A model generated the notes under the pieces. The model saw nothing but the letters and a program-made list of their open reading frames with translations, did not search any database and was not told the DNA's origin. 64,000 nucleotides of DNA from NCBI GenBank assembly GCA_025766275.1, contig JAFKAC010000003.1:2046001-2110000 (forward strand), in the 5' to 3' direction. Shown here one piece after another: positions 46,428-60,246 of this stretch; position 1 is the first letter of the stretch, and each line of letters begins with the position of its first letter. The stretch comes from Lactarius indigo. Its lineage: Eukaryota > Basidiomycota > Agaricomycetes > Russulales > Russulaceae. Made by a program: the position numbers and the translations under genes.

Positions 46428-47493
46428 ATGCGACAAAGACGTTCGAAGGCGTATCGAAAATTGATGTCTATGTTTTCTACTTCGTTTGGTTTTAGGCAGC
46501 CATATCAGGTTCTCGGTGCGTACGAGCCCTTAGTTTTCCCTTACCACTCACTCACCCACACGCTCAACAGTCGACTCTACGATGTGCGAAATGGCGATAT
46601 CGTCGAAAATGGACTTGGCCGCACAAATAGAGTCCGTACTCGTCGGATCTGTGAAATTGAGTGAGTAGCACAGTATAACCTCTCGCCTCGCCGTTGGAAC
46701 CGACCGACCTACCTCGGGGAACTTTTTTTTGTTGGGTCTGCCCGAGTGGCGTCGGCTCGTCAGTGATCACGCAATGCTGCATCCACGAGCTGTACCTCCA
46801 AGGGAAATCGCACCAGCCCGCCGTCGACCTCGCAAAGTCGTTCGAGAGGCGCAAATGCAACCACAAAGAAGCGATACCAGGGGACGAATGCATCGTCACC
46901 GTCGTTGGTGGGTCATTCTCTATTTACTATTCCCCCGTATTTCACTGATGAGGGGACACGTGCAGGCGACTCTAATACGCACCGCTACGTGATCGCGACG
47001 CAGTCCCACCCGCTTCGTGTTAGCCTTCGCGCTGTGCCCGGTGTGCCGATCGTGCATGTAAACCGTGCAGTCATGGTTCTGGAACCAGCCAGCGACGCGA
47101 CGCTCCGCGCAAAGCACTTTGTGCGTACACAATCACTTCGCTCTCAACCGTTTGTTTACTTACAGGAGCAACTTGCAGGCTGAGCAGGAAGCACTCGCAC
47201 CGTCTACTTCAGAAAGGGCCATATTAAACGCACCTACCCCTCAGCTAGAACCTGTTCCGAAGAAAAAGAGGGGACCCAAGGCTCCAAATCCTCTCAGCGT
47301 GAAAAAGAAGGCGCACAAGTATAGTGTTCAAGAACCAAAGAAAATAAAACCCGTTGGTGTGGCTCATGGCGGGGAAGTCGAGGCGAGGAGAAAAAGGCGG
47401 TATGAATCAGACAGTAATGATGAAGCATCACCCAAACCCAAGCGTAGACGTCGACGTAAATCTCATTCGAAGCCGCAAGAAGAAAATGTGTAG
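46428..47493 (+). CDS. UTP23: rRNA-processing protein UTP23 (PIN-domain family)
   Basis: SSU processome factor of the Fcf1/Utp23 PIN-like family; helps release snR30 from pre-rRNA in yeast. ATG 46428 gives MRQRRSKAYRKLMSMFSTSF and GFRQPYQVL, the family start. Spliced exons continue VDSTMCEMAISSKMDLAAQI, ESVLVGSVKL, MITQCCIHELYLQGKSHQPA, VDLAKSFERRKCNHKEAIPG with the Cys/His residues of the zinc site, GDSNTHRYVIATQSHPLRVS and VPIVHVNRAVMVLEPAS. After a final intron ending at a ttgcag acceptor the tail is AEQEALAPSTSERA, then very basic (PKKKRGPKAPNPLSVKKKAH, KPKRRRRRKSHSKP) as expected for a nucleolar RNA-binding protein. Stop TAG 47491-47493. In yeast Utp23 the PIN active site is degenerate; I cannot judge activity here. 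Confidence 0.93.
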
Positions 47494-47581
47494 TCTAGTC
47501 ACACACGATAACTGTTCACAGAGTAGCATGACGATTGGAATGGATGACTACAACACACGATGGTACACATACAACAAGACA

Positions 47582-50573
<2,992 letters not shown>

Positions 50574-50704
50574 GCCGGCCCGTAAATCGTCAGCGGCCCA
50601 CGCTTTGGCGATCGCCGGTCCGGACCCCGGAACACCGGTTCGAGGATTATTTTGTCTGTGGCGAGTGCAGTGGTACGCGCACGATTGTGAAGACCAACTC
50701 CATC
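50574..50704. promoter_or_regulatory. Probable bidirectional promoter (SWD3 / eIF3k)
   Basis: 131 bp between divergent start codons at 50573 and 50705; GC-rich, no TATA box evident. Shared promoter inferred from spacing. Confidence 0.45.
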
Positions 50705-51646
50705 ATGTCTGCGACATCAGAATGGGTTACCCCCCCGACGCGACCTGAACTTATTGAGAGTCTCGTATCTGGCGTAGGTCTGTGTTCAATCAAAGTAGTT
50801 GTGCAACCCCAAGTTCTCACCTTTCTCTCAGATCGCTACAACCCGTCCAATGTCGGAATCCTCGAGGATTACCTCTATCACCAGATCCGCAGCAGAGAAT
50901 ATGACTGCCTCGCAAATCTAGCGATCTTAAAACTGTGCGTTTGTATCCATTGTAACTTTGTATTATGTTTTGAACCTACAATGAAGGTATCAATTCAATC
51001 CTGATCTGTACAATCCGGATGTCGTAGTCAACATCTTGGTGAAGGCTCTCGCATCCGTGCCGTTTCCCGACTTCAACCTCTCCGTTGCTCTGCTGGACGA
51101 TAGAGCATCGAGTGCGAACATGGAAGAACCGGACCCTCTTCCCAGCCTCCTTCCCTATCTCAACAACCTCCATAGCCTCTTGCAGCAGTGCCGCTTCCCT
51201 GCATTTTGGGCGTTATACCGCTCAGATGCTCTAGAGTCCTTGCGCGACAATTACACAGTCGAGGTCGTCGGCTTTGAGGACTCGATCAGAGAAGTTGCGT
51301 TGCGCGCTGTCAGGGCTACGTTTCAGAAGATCGGTAGCAAGCGACTGGGGTCCTACTTGGATCTTGAAGGTGACCCGGCTTCTTTTTCGCCGGAAAGTTG
51401 ATTGATCTGCTTCTTATTGTAGGACCGGAACTTGACGACTACGTTGCCAGGCTTGGTTGGAGGTCCGACACAAGCACAGGCGTGATCGAGGTACCGCAGA
51501 ACCCAGACAACCAGATCGCTTCGACAGTCGTCCAAGAAGACATCAAATTGCCGCGTAAGATCCGCTCCTTATTTATTGACGACTTTGCTCACCCTGTAGA
51601 TATAGAGTTGACAAAAGTTATTTCACACGCGATATCGGCAGTCTAG
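50705..51646 (+). CDS. Translation initiation factor eIF3 subunit k
   Basis: PCI-type subunit of eIF3, which assembles the 43S pre-initiation complex. ATG 50705 (MSATSEWVTPPTRPELIESL). A first intron starts at gtctgt after the codon fragment GTA-G and ends at ctctcag, joining VSGV to DRYNPSNVGILEDYLYHQIR, an eIF3k hallmark. Next come SREYDCLANLAILKL, then after an intron YQFNPDLYNPDVVVNILVKA, LASVPFPDFNLSVALLDDRA, LNNLHSLLQQCRFPAFWALY and the winged-helix part VVGFEDSIREVALRAVRATF. An intron near 51369-51421 precedes ELDDYVARLGWRSDTSTGVI, and a last intron (gtaaga to ctgtag) gives the end IELTKVISHAISAV at 51646. eIF3k is absent from budding yeast but present in most fungi, which fits a basidiomycete. 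Confidence 0.92.
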
Positions 51647-51785
51647 TCATTGTCGTGATAAAATGGATATGTAGTGTAGAAAACACGACGTCTATAATCG
51701 GGGCACCCTCGAAATACATTGCAATCCGTTACAAATTATGTAGTACTACAAGAAGCATTTTTCTTCGTCTCGATTTTTATCTATA

Positions 51786-53965
51786 TCACAATGTGGCGGA
51801 CCTAAAAGCTGCCACTGTCCCCCACATCGCCATGATAGTCGAAACCATTAGTATCGTCGCATCTACAACTGTTACTTTTCGTTGAAGAGTCATCTTGGCC
51901 GTTATCGGACCAATCACACATAACAGGAACACCGTAAAAGATCCAAGGACCGCCATGATCGAGCCAAAGTTAGGGACGAGTATTGATACGGAGACTGCGA
52001 GGCAAACGAGGGTGATACGCTCGCAAGCGACCAATATACGCTTGAGCGAGCGATTGAACTTGAAAGCCAATGTCGCCGACGGTTTCTGATCAACTTCTGA
52101 ATCATCAGATGTGTAAGAGTCTAGACCAAGCAAACACTCCAATGCGAGGTTGAGTGGTCTGGTGGTGAGAGGGAACTTGGTCCTATTTCCGAAGTTTAGG
52201 TCAAATCGAGCGGGTCAGCAATTTTTGACGTACAATGGTGTCAATACAAGCATCCAAAGTGCCAGCCGGTTTAACGTTGGGCTATAGCCTGGTACTTGAA
52301 GTAAATTCTGACTAACCTGTTCAACCACATTCACGTCAGATAGGTGAATATGTGGAAGGAGGATCATAGTTACTTCGTCGCTAACATTATCTCCAAACAT
52401 CAGATAGCCAGCACTGCCAATGACGGCATATACAGCGGTAGCGAAGCACTACAAATGAAAGCGCCAGTCAGGTCGATTACTCGGACGTACAAGACGAAAG
52501 CCTACGAATGAGTAGTTCATAGCCTCACTGAACCGGTGAGGTTCGGCCATGTCTCGAGCTAGAGAGGGGAGCGCTGCATGTGCGCCGAACTAGGGGCATA
52601 TGTATCAGGACCATGGGCAACAAAGAGTTAGAACGACGTACACCCGCCATAAACAGGCCAAATGCCAAGCCAAGCTCTTGCAGGTTAGAAATGCTGAGCG
52701 AAGTCTCCGCAGGACTCCACAGGCTACCAGGCGCGTCGAATTTTGAGAACCCATCAATGAAAATAACGACCACCAAAAAGACTGTAGAAACTATGCCAAC
52801 GAGGGAGGTATACGAGAGAAAAGACAGTGGGAGGAAAGCAGCGGGAGTGAGACTAGAGAGAAAAGGGCATGTTAGGAGGGGTGATTCGAAATGGAGGACT
52901 AACGTACATGAAGAGGCCAAGTAACTTGTAGGCGTTTGATGAGAAAGCGGGTACAATGGCGCTCAACGAGTCCGCATACAGAGTGACCAGAACGACACTG
53001 GTCGGAATCAGAACGGATCAAGTTGATGCAGCTCGCGGAACACACCCGACGCTAAATGTTTCGAAGCAGAACAGGAAATTTACGAACGGCACGGAGCGTG
53101 CACCAAATGCGCGTTGGCCAATGTCAGCATACGAGCGAACGGACGAGTCAGCGACTACAATGCTAGCCAGAAACTTGGCCCTTGGGTGTTGGTTAGAGAA
53201 GTGAAACGCAGATCCAAGGTGTAACATACGTATAGCACGTGACAAAGCCATAGGATGCGATAATCAAGGTGCCGCCGATCCACCCGGCATACGAGAACGC
53301 AAGGGGCTCCGAAAGCATGCCAATACCAACCATAAGTGCGGTGGCATTGAAAAGCTGGGTTCAAGATCAGACGCCTCAAAGGCTGATGCAGCGAGGGGGG
53401 GGGGGGGGGGGGCTTACGGTCTGGCAAAAAGTGCTCTGGCCAGTCACGACAGAGACGGATTTTGTGAGAACGCAGGCCGATTGACGCCCTGAAACAATTG
53501 GCGCTGATGCTTCTTCCGTCACGCGGGAAAGTAAGGACGTTCGCTCGTCGATTTTTACTTGACCCCTGAAAGAGGTCCGGTGATCTTCTACGCGCTTCAC
53601 GTTTACGTTTGAGGACCGAGGAATGGGAACCCCAGAGATAACACGACCGCCCCAGTCCCAGTCGGGATCGTTGCCAGAGGTGTCCAGAGGACCGTAAGGC
53701 TGAGATGTCAACAAGTCATCATCATCCTCCTCAGTTTGCCTCATCTCATCGTCGTCTGTACGAAATGGAGGGGCTGCATAAGAAGAAGAGACAACTCTAT
53801 ACGACGATGAGATGAGTTGCGAGCGACGATCTAAGGAGTAAAAGGCATAAGTTAAAGTCCGAGTTAGATCAGGACAGGGGACCGACAAGATTGTATGGCA
53901 TCTTTGAAACTGTGTACACTGACAAAGGAACCGACAAAAGGCTCTGGGTTGTTAAGAGTGTTCAT
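51786..53965 (-). CDS. Vacuolar-type amino acid transporter (AVT1-like)
   Basis: Member of the amino acid/auxin permease family (Aa_trans), probably moving neutral amino acids across the vacuolar membrane. ATG 53965 (MNTLNNPEPFVGSFVSVHSF); an intron with donor gtcggt joins KDAIQS to YRRSQLISSSYRV, a conserved fungal N-terminal motif. A hydrophilic acidic N-terminus of about 150 residues (DDDEMRQTEEDDDDLL) precedes the first membrane helix, LFNATALMVGIGMLSEPLAF then SYAGWIGGTLIIASYGFVTC. Later segments are AKFLASIVVADSSVRSYADI, GQRAFGARSVPFVNFLFCFE and several helices through the last exon (CLAVSVSILVPNFGSIMAVL, GSFTVFLLCVIGPITAKM, VSTIMAMWGTVAAF). The gene has many introns between 52140 and 53420, one starting with a poly-C run. 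I did not fix every exon edge in the middle. AVT1 subgroup is inferred from the long acidic N-terminus. Confidence 0.85.
53395..53412. repeat. 18-nt G/C homopolymer inside a transporter intron
   Basis: Uninterrupted run of 18 G on the plus strand, that is 18 C on the coding strand of the transporter. It starts directly after the 5' splice site: the intron begins at 53417 with GTAAG and the C run follows at once. Length is likely to vary by slippage. Confidence 0.95.
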
Positions 53966-54201
53966 GATGGGTCGTGGATGGTGGAGCTGTCAGACTGAGG
54001 CTTTTTTAAGTCGGGGAGATTGGAGCTCGGGCGGAGCCTGCAAAAGAATATTACGTTTGAGTCGGTCGAGTCGGGCGTCGCGGGACTTTCTGAAGCAGGG
54101 TTCCTCTGATCGAAACCGACAGTTTCATATATTAAGGAGGGAGAAACAAACAAATCAAATGAAACCAAAGGAAGAAGTGTTTATTTGCGCAAATGTACCG
54201 C

Positions 54202-57200
54202 TACGCCATGCTCACTGCCTTGCGATTCGTCCAGGTCATGTACGGAGCCCGCGCGATATCGGTTGCCCCGCCTTGTTTGACACGTGTGCTCCGACGAGCT
54301 TCTGGAAGCTTTGCAATATTGTTCAAATCCTGCGGAGTGCGTTGCCGCGTTTGTCAGGAACGGTCGCGCATTGAAACCTCCAATCAGATAACTCACCGCA
54401 AGGCGTTTCCGGATTCCGGGTACTATGTGCGGCCACCATTTCGTGAGTGTATTCCGCAATGCGAGTTCCCTATTGCCTTTGGGGTTCAGCCATGCCGTCA
54501 ACTCGTCCACCTGGGAGAGGACATGAGCACAATTCGCTGACACATGCATACGCCACTTCGTTACTCACCTCTTCTAGATCCGTGTACACCGCCCACTCTC
54601 CCACACCGAGCATACCATCTTCCCCTTCCTCCTCTAGACGTCTTGCACGCACGTCGCCTTCCTCCCGTCGATCCAAGATTTCTTGATCAAGAGCACTTGG
54701 TCCCTGAACGAAGAGCCGGCCGGTGCCATATTGCACAATACCGCCGCTACCAAGAAGTGATGCAGCCCCCATGCCGTCAAACCACCAGATACGGTTGTAG
54801 AACCGATCTTTTCCCAAAGGCTTAACCCTTACAGAACCAAGAAGCTGGCGAAATTCCCGCTCGATCCCCTCCAATCGCCGCTCCAGTTTATTGACTTCTT
54901 CATCAAGCCGCCGGTGTTCAGCCATCGCTTGCTTTATCGACGCAGCCTTTGCGCGGGCCGCCTCACGCTGTTTCGCGTGCGCCTGGCTCTGTGCTTTCCG
55001 GCGTAGGTCCGTTCCCTTCTTGGCCGCCGTTCCTTGTTCGGAGCCGTTCTCAGAGGCAGACACGTCTGATAGCTCGCTCAAATCGTTCATCGGAGTATCA
55101 TCGTCGGCACCATTAGCGGCCGAGTCGCTCTCCTTGTTCTCGCCGAGAAGGGCCTCGCGCGCCTCAATGCTGAGACACTTGTCAGACGCGTTGGAAGGAG
55201 AAAACGGCCATCTACGTACAGGGCTTTCCGAGTCCGGTTGAGCTCAATCTTCTCCTTTCTTCTGGAGGTCAACTCTTCTTCGCACGCTTCCATGTGCGCA
55301 TGTACACTTTTGCTGGAAACCGCGACGTTACACATGAAGGCCAGTACCGCAATTTTGTCTTCAGGGGGAAGCATTGGATAACACTGTTTGGGACTTGAAG
55401 GTTGATGCTGAGAAGAAACAGGGCTAGATACTCTAGAAGTTGGGGAGGATGCCGAATGTTCTGATGATGGCTCGGGTGCGAAAAGTAGGCGGGTTAAAAC
55501 CTGTCGCAGAGTCGGAAAGTTTGACAATGTCGCATGCTGTGCAGGGGTGAGTGTCTGTAGTACCACCAAAAACAGGGACGAACATCTTTAATGCATCCTA
55601 CCAATGACTCTTCCCACCCTTCGCGTCCTTCACCGTGCCGCAAAGGCGTTCGTTCCCAGTTGTTGCCGACGTCAGCCATAGCAGTAGTCAATTCCTTGAC
55701 ACTGACACCCAAATCGTCGACGTCTTCGTCGTCTTCCGATGCGTTCATGAGAGAGCCGACTGCGCTATGGCGCTGAAACGCGACCGTGCGGAGATTGTAG
55801 ATAAGGCTTGAATGAACCTCCGCAATCAGCTGACAAGACGGCTCGACGAGGGTATGTCGGATAGCATGCTCGAACTCGTCCAAGGTGAATGTAGACAGGT
55901 GTAAAGGTTGACTATCGCGGCATTGGTCAGGGACCGGAAGGGGAAGGGCACAAAAGCCGCACCCGTAAACGATTAGAAAGTTCCAGGTCATGAGGAACGA
56001 CTCGAAAGACCCCTTTCTGTCGTTGAATGGGAGCGCGCTGCGACTAGGAACTGGCCTCCGAACTTTCATTCCGTTCTTCCTTTCCTTCTCAGACAGCATG
56101 ACGTCTAAATCCTCTGTCGGATATCGGATAGGTTTTTTCTTCTTCTTTTCTGCTGCTTGCCGTTGTGCTTCTGCCTTGGCGAGCTTCTCTGCTTCGCGCT
56201 CTTTTTCCAAAGCAAGAGCTGCGATTGCATGAGGGTTGGTGATGCAACACTGCACGATGAGACCATACCTTTCTCTTCTCGAGCTGCTGAGAGCTTCTTT
56301 TGCTTTTTGGATGGCCCTTCTTTATCCTCCCAGACTTTTTTGCGCTTTTGGATCTCGCCCTTTTTGATATCCTCGACACCCTGGCGTGTTGCCTCGGGCA
56401 TTATTGAATCAACGCCATAGCGCGCTGCAACAGGAGGTTTTACAGTCCAAGGAGAGGCAACTGCAGCATCGCGGTCCACGCAGTCTCGAATGAATCGTCT
56501 TAATATGCTCTTGGAAAAGGCGAGCCGGTCCCGGCTGTGGAAGTAAATCAAGAGCGATGACAAGGCAGACGCAAGATGCCCACCTCATAACACTGCATCG
56601 GACTTCCGTGATGCTGCCATTATATTTCGCGCGGGCCTCCTTGGTGGACGCGGTGTGCTTGTCGCGTCCTTCTGGCTTCTCTTCCTCTAGAATTTGAACC
56701 TTATACAAGTACTTAACCGGGTCGTCACCGGCATTGACCTCCTTGGCAGAAATCTTGAGGTCTCCGTGGATTTGGTGAGGGGGACGTTGGTCACTGGAGG
56801 GAGGGAGTGAAGACGTCGAAGCAATGGGAGGGTCGTCAGCCGATTCGCCGTTGACCTTGACATTTAATCGTGGTAGAAATACTTCCACTACGCGTGCCAC
56901 AAACCTAGCATTGAGATGGATCAGCTCAGAATGGGTTGAGATAGCAAGGGGCGGTACTTGTCCCCCTGAATGTCCACATAGACCCCTACGGCATAGTTTC
57001 AGCTCTACTGTTGTCCGTGAAAATATAAAGCCAACGCACTCTCGTCGCGGAAGTAGCGGTCTTTATACCGCTCATAGACTGCTTCGACCAGATGGTCAAG
57101 TCGCCCCATTACCTCTTTAACCGCGATGGCGCTCAGCGACCTAGAAAGGGGGGGTAGGGGGTGAGGTGTCACTCACGCCATTGAACAGCTTTAAGAATCG

Positions 57201-57546
57201 CAGGCTTGAGTTGCTCGGGGAAGCGCGAGTGCATTGTCCGCGCCTCGAGTTGCTCACTCTCCAGCGCCTGAAAGTAGTCGAGGCCGCTCTTGCCAGTGAC
57301 CTCACACTGGAACTGTTTCAGGCGATAGAAAGACATTCGTGCGGCATAAGTCCTGTTGGTGGGGAAGGGAACGTGTCAACAGCGTGGACAATACAGTGAC
57401 GAGATTGATGCTTGCTCGTAGGTGTCGAATATTTCACCCGTCTTTGGGAGGTAGTAAACATGCATGTTGGGATCGGATTTAAGAGCTTGGAGGAGGGAGG
57501 GTAGTGGCTCTGTGAGGAGCACGCGCTTCCGCCTGCATGTCGGCAT
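54202..57546 (-). CDS. ITC1: ISWI chromatin-remodelling subunit Itc1 (WAC, DDT, WHIM)
   Basis: Acf1/BAZ-type partner of the Isw2 ATPase in nucleosome spacing. ATG 57546 begins the WAC domain (MPTCRRKRVLLTEPLPSLLQ, MHVYYLPKTGEIFDTYE). A GC-AG intron, 57353-57415, joins it to TYAARMSFYRLKQFQCEVTG, KSGLDYFQALESEQLEARTM and HSRFPEQLKPAILKAV. Then come SLSAIAVKEVMGRLDHLVEA and VYERYKDRYFRDE, a KYLYKVQILEEEKPE-type segment, the DDT-proximal DRLAFSKSILRRFIRDCVDR, a basic coiled coil, the DDT domain (YGCGFCALPLP, FTLDEFEHAIRHTLVEPSCQ), and the WHIM region (EDKIAVLAFMCNVAVSSKSV; GKDRFYNRIWWFDGMG; QYGTGRLFVQGPSALDQEIL). The tail has VDELTAWLNPKGNRELALRN then, after an intron, ARRSTRVKQGGATDIARAPY and stop TAG 54202-54204. 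Domain order is diagnostic. Confidence 0.93.
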
Positions 57547-57917
57547 GGAGGGCGGGACAGGGACAGGGAACAGCGGGAGGAAAAGCAGAAAGAGGGAAAG
57601 AGAGTGGCTGTGTGTGTGTTGGGGGGTCGGCTCGGACGCGTTCCTGCCTTTGCCATTCCCCCGTTCGGTGCGCGCGCCGCGGTGTGCTCATTCAAACGTG
57701 CACGCTTCTCATTTCTTTAATACTCGTTGTAAAATAATTCTACCAGTTACTAGGGACGTCATGTACTCTCATAATCAAGGACCTGTTGAATAATGGCGTT
57801 GCTGTGGAGGATACGGGTCAACGACAAGCGAAAAGGAGGAAACATCGAGCAAAACGTGTACTTTTGCTTAAATTGTGCCAACACAGCTCTGGGATCGCTA
57901 TCGTCTGCGGGAACCCT
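57547..57917. other. Intergenic region, possible 3' exon of the upstream small gene
   Basis: 371 bp between the ITC1 start and the stop of the next minus-strand gene. If a gtttgt donor near 57936 were spliced to a cccag acceptor near 57893, the small gene would continue for about 40 codons to a TGA at 57759-57761; this is not supported by any recognised conservation. A GT microsatellite-like tgtgtgtgtgttgggggg occurs near 57610 and T-rich DNA near 57715. Confidence 0.4.
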
Positions 57918-58352
57918 TCAAGGGGAACATTTCAGCCTGGAACATCGCCACTCGGATGCTTGTACAAACCTGGAATCGAACGTGGTCGTCTCTAGGACAA
58001 ACATCTTGCTACTCCAACACGCGTCCTCCTCAGCAGACCCTGCTCCAGGCGCATCTGTCACCCTGATCCCGGTAATGGCAGCGTTGCCTGAAATACTTTG
58101 CACGCGCGACGATGCTGGACTCAGTGGATCGTAGTCCACAAGTAGAACCTGCTCGCCCGTGGATCCGGGAAGCAAGGAAAGAGGTCTGTCGTTGGCGTAA
58201 TGATATTGAAGAATTGGGTGACTGAGAATAGGAACCGCCGCCGCAGTCGCCGTAGTGGGTTGAGCCCGCGATGAGCTAGAGACAAGTACGTAGTGAGGTA
58301 CTTTGACCTGCTGCTGCTGTTGCGGCTGTTGGTGTTGATGTTGAAGTTCCAT
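57918..58352 (-). CDS. Small conserved hypothetical protein, Gln-rich N-terminus
   Basis: About 144 residues from ATG 58352 (MELQHQHQQPQQQQQVKVPH). I do not recognise a named domain. The middle is the most protein-like part: HPILQYHYANDRPLSLLPGS then TGEQVLLVDYDPLSPASSRV and ITGIRVTDAPGAGSAEEDAC, with KMFVLETTTF near the end. It resembles short uncharacterised basidiomycete proteins with a HPxIxYHYANDxPLSLLP pattern, as far as I recall. The N-terminus is a Gln/His-rich run. No signal peptide or membrane helix. The 3' end may continue in another exon (see the neighbouring intergenic entry). The upstream in-frame codon at 58388 is GTG, so the ATG at 58352 is preferred. Confidence 0.55.
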   Translation of the reverse strand: MELQHQHQQPQQQQQVKVPHYVLVSSSSRAQPTTATAAAVPILSHPILQYHYANDRPLSLLPGSTGEQVLLVDYDPLSPASSRVQSISGNAAITGIRVTDAPGAGSAEEDACWSSKMFVLETTTFDSRFVQASEWRCSRLKCSP

Positions 58353-58689
58353 CTGCGGACATAGCGGACACTCTGTCCACTCCTCCACTCCTCTACGGGC
58401 TCACTCGGCGCACATGTTATGTCAATGGACTAGCAACCATGGATCAAAGCCGTTGCAACGAACTCTGACGGGACACGTTGTCCATGGCGACGACTAGTGA
58501 TCTTCGCTGTGGCGCCGAGCACTCGCCCAGCTATAAGACCGGTCATTTTGCCAATGCACTCTAACAACATCCACGCATCCCAACCTTTAGCCTTTTCTTT
58601 CTCTTGGTCGTCTTTGGCTGCCAATCCCTCCCTTCCTTCTCCTTTATCGCTCTTTCACCTCACACTCGTTCGTCCTGTACAGTGCTGTC
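58353..58689. promoter_or_regulatory. Divergent intergenic region (small hypothetical / CAP protein)
   Basis: 337 bp between divergent start codons. The part preceding 58690 is CT-rich (tctttctcttggtcg, ttccttctcctttatcgctctttcacc), a common leader type. No gene supported. Confidence 0.45.
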
Positions 58690-59991
58690 ATGACTCGCTT
58701 TGTCTCCTTGCTCTTCTTCGCGCTTGCGCTCGTTTCTTCGCAGGTCGCCCTTGGGGCTCCATCCTGCTCGCATGGTATGAAGAATGTAGATGCTTGCGTC
58801 TCCAAATGTAAAAATAAATTCGGATGGCCTGGATTTGCCATGGGCAATGATCGCTGGGGGTCCGTTGCCCATCCGTCCCATGAAGACACTAGCAACAGGG
58901 TTGTCAAAGCCTGCGGTGGTTCTACGTACGCCGCATCCCTGATATATCGCCCCTGATCTGATGTAACCCCTAGAAACCAGACTTCTACTGAACCCGCCAA
59001 GGAGCCTGGATCTTCACCCCCAGTTGCGACATCGACACCCCCATATGTCCCCCCGACCTCGATTGCTGGGTCCTCCAGTGTATCCAGTAGTTCGTCAACG
59101 ACTGTAACATCTTCTACACACACCACCTCAAAGACGTCTACTCTCCCGCATTCATCTCCTTCGCCGAATCTTAACGGAGACGTTCACACACCTACAAAGG
59201 AGCCCTCTACGTCGTCTCCACCCCCACCCCCAACACCCACGCCGACCACTACGCAACAGCAGCCACCTCCCTCCTCTCCTACGACGTCATCCACTCCCAA
59301 ACCTCCTTCGTCCACCCCGAGTAGTTCTGGAACTGTTTCGTCTGACGACATCTCCGCCTACCTCTCGGCTCATAACAACGTCCGTGCCCAGCATGGGGCT
59401 AACCCTCTTACTTGGAGCGACGAACTATCCGCCAAAGCGCAACAATGGGCCGATGGATGCGTCTTTAAGCACTCTGGCGGTACTCTCGGGCGATTTGGCG
59501 GTAAGCGCTTGCCTTCAGAAATGGTGCCATGATCACTTAAAGGTTTGTTACACAGAGAATCTTGCCGCTGGTACTGGTTCTCAATATACCATCGCGACCG
59601 CCGTCAAATCTTGGACTGATGAAGTTTGTCAGTTGCAGTCTGACTAGTATGTGGTGCGAAACACACGCTGAGACATACCTATGCAGCCGATTACGACCCC
59701 AAAAACCCGGTGGCTTCGCATTTTACGCAGGTGGTCTGGAAGGCGACCACTCAAGTTGGTTGCGCGGTCAAAGACTGCAACGGGATCTTTGACCCAACGT
59801 TCGGAGTGTGTTTAGAGCTTTTCTACATTCTTCACATGCTGATGTCGAGAACCGTAGGTTGCACACTTCCATGTATGCGAGTACTCTCCCCCGGGTAATG
59901 TAGATGGAGAATATGCGTAAGTCATACACACTGCCCTCTTCGCGTTATGTTCCTTGCTTAGTCCACCCACAGCGATAACGTTCAAGTTTAA
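58690..59991 (+). CDS. Secreted CAP/PR-1-like protein with Ser/Thr/Pro linker
   Basis: Extracellular CAP superfamily protein (SCP/PR-1 type); fungal members bind sterols or fatty acids. ATG 58690 with signal peptide MTRFVSLLFFALALVSSQVA ending near Gly-Ala. A small Cys-containing N-terminal module (SCSHGMKNVDACVSKCKNKF, then WPGFAMGNDRWGSV and CGGST) is followed, after an intron, by about 110 residues of Ser/Thr/Pro linker likely to be O-glycosylated. The CAP domain begins SDDISAYLSAHNNVRAQHGA, NPLTWSDELSAKAQQWADGC, FKHSGGTLGRFGENLAAGTG. Signature 1 is HFTQVVWKATTQVGCAVKDC; signature 2 is HVCEYSPPGNVDGEYA, ending with DNVQV and TAA 59989-59991. Introns lie near 58932, 59502, 59630, 59811 and 59917. 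The two His and the Glu of the CAP cavity are present (AHNNVRAQ, GENLA, SHFTQ). The N-terminal module is an unusual addition. Confidence 0.9.
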
Positions 59992-60115
59992 ATGTAGAGG
60001 TGATATCGCAGGGCGCTGGATTATCCACCTTTTTACTCTTTTTTTCTTTGTTCTTTTGAGAAGAATACATTTTTAACACGCTAGATACATCTGGATGTAT
60101 TTGATAGTCGTTTAG

Positions 60116-60134
60116 CCCTAACCCATGATTAGGG
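60116..60134. repeat. Inverted pair of CCCTAA/TTAGGG hexamers
   Basis: CCCTAA at 60116-60121 and TTAGGG at 60129-60134 form a short inverted repeat with a 7-nt spacer. The hexamer is the fungal telomere unit in sequence, but two copies in opposite orientation more likely form a hairpin or are chance. It lies between the CAP gene and DLT1. Confidence 0.35.
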
Positions 60135-60246
60135 GTATCAATACCATGCAGCGCAGTCGCTCAGTCCGGGAAGATCGCACTTTGTGCTTGTCACCGTCCA
60201 TGTTACTACACGTCTGAGCGCCGCGCGCTCCTGTCCTGAAACGAGC

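Noticed and set aside
60116..60134. Internal telomere remnant
   Set aside because: Only one TTAGGG and one CCCTAA are present, in inverted orientation; no array.
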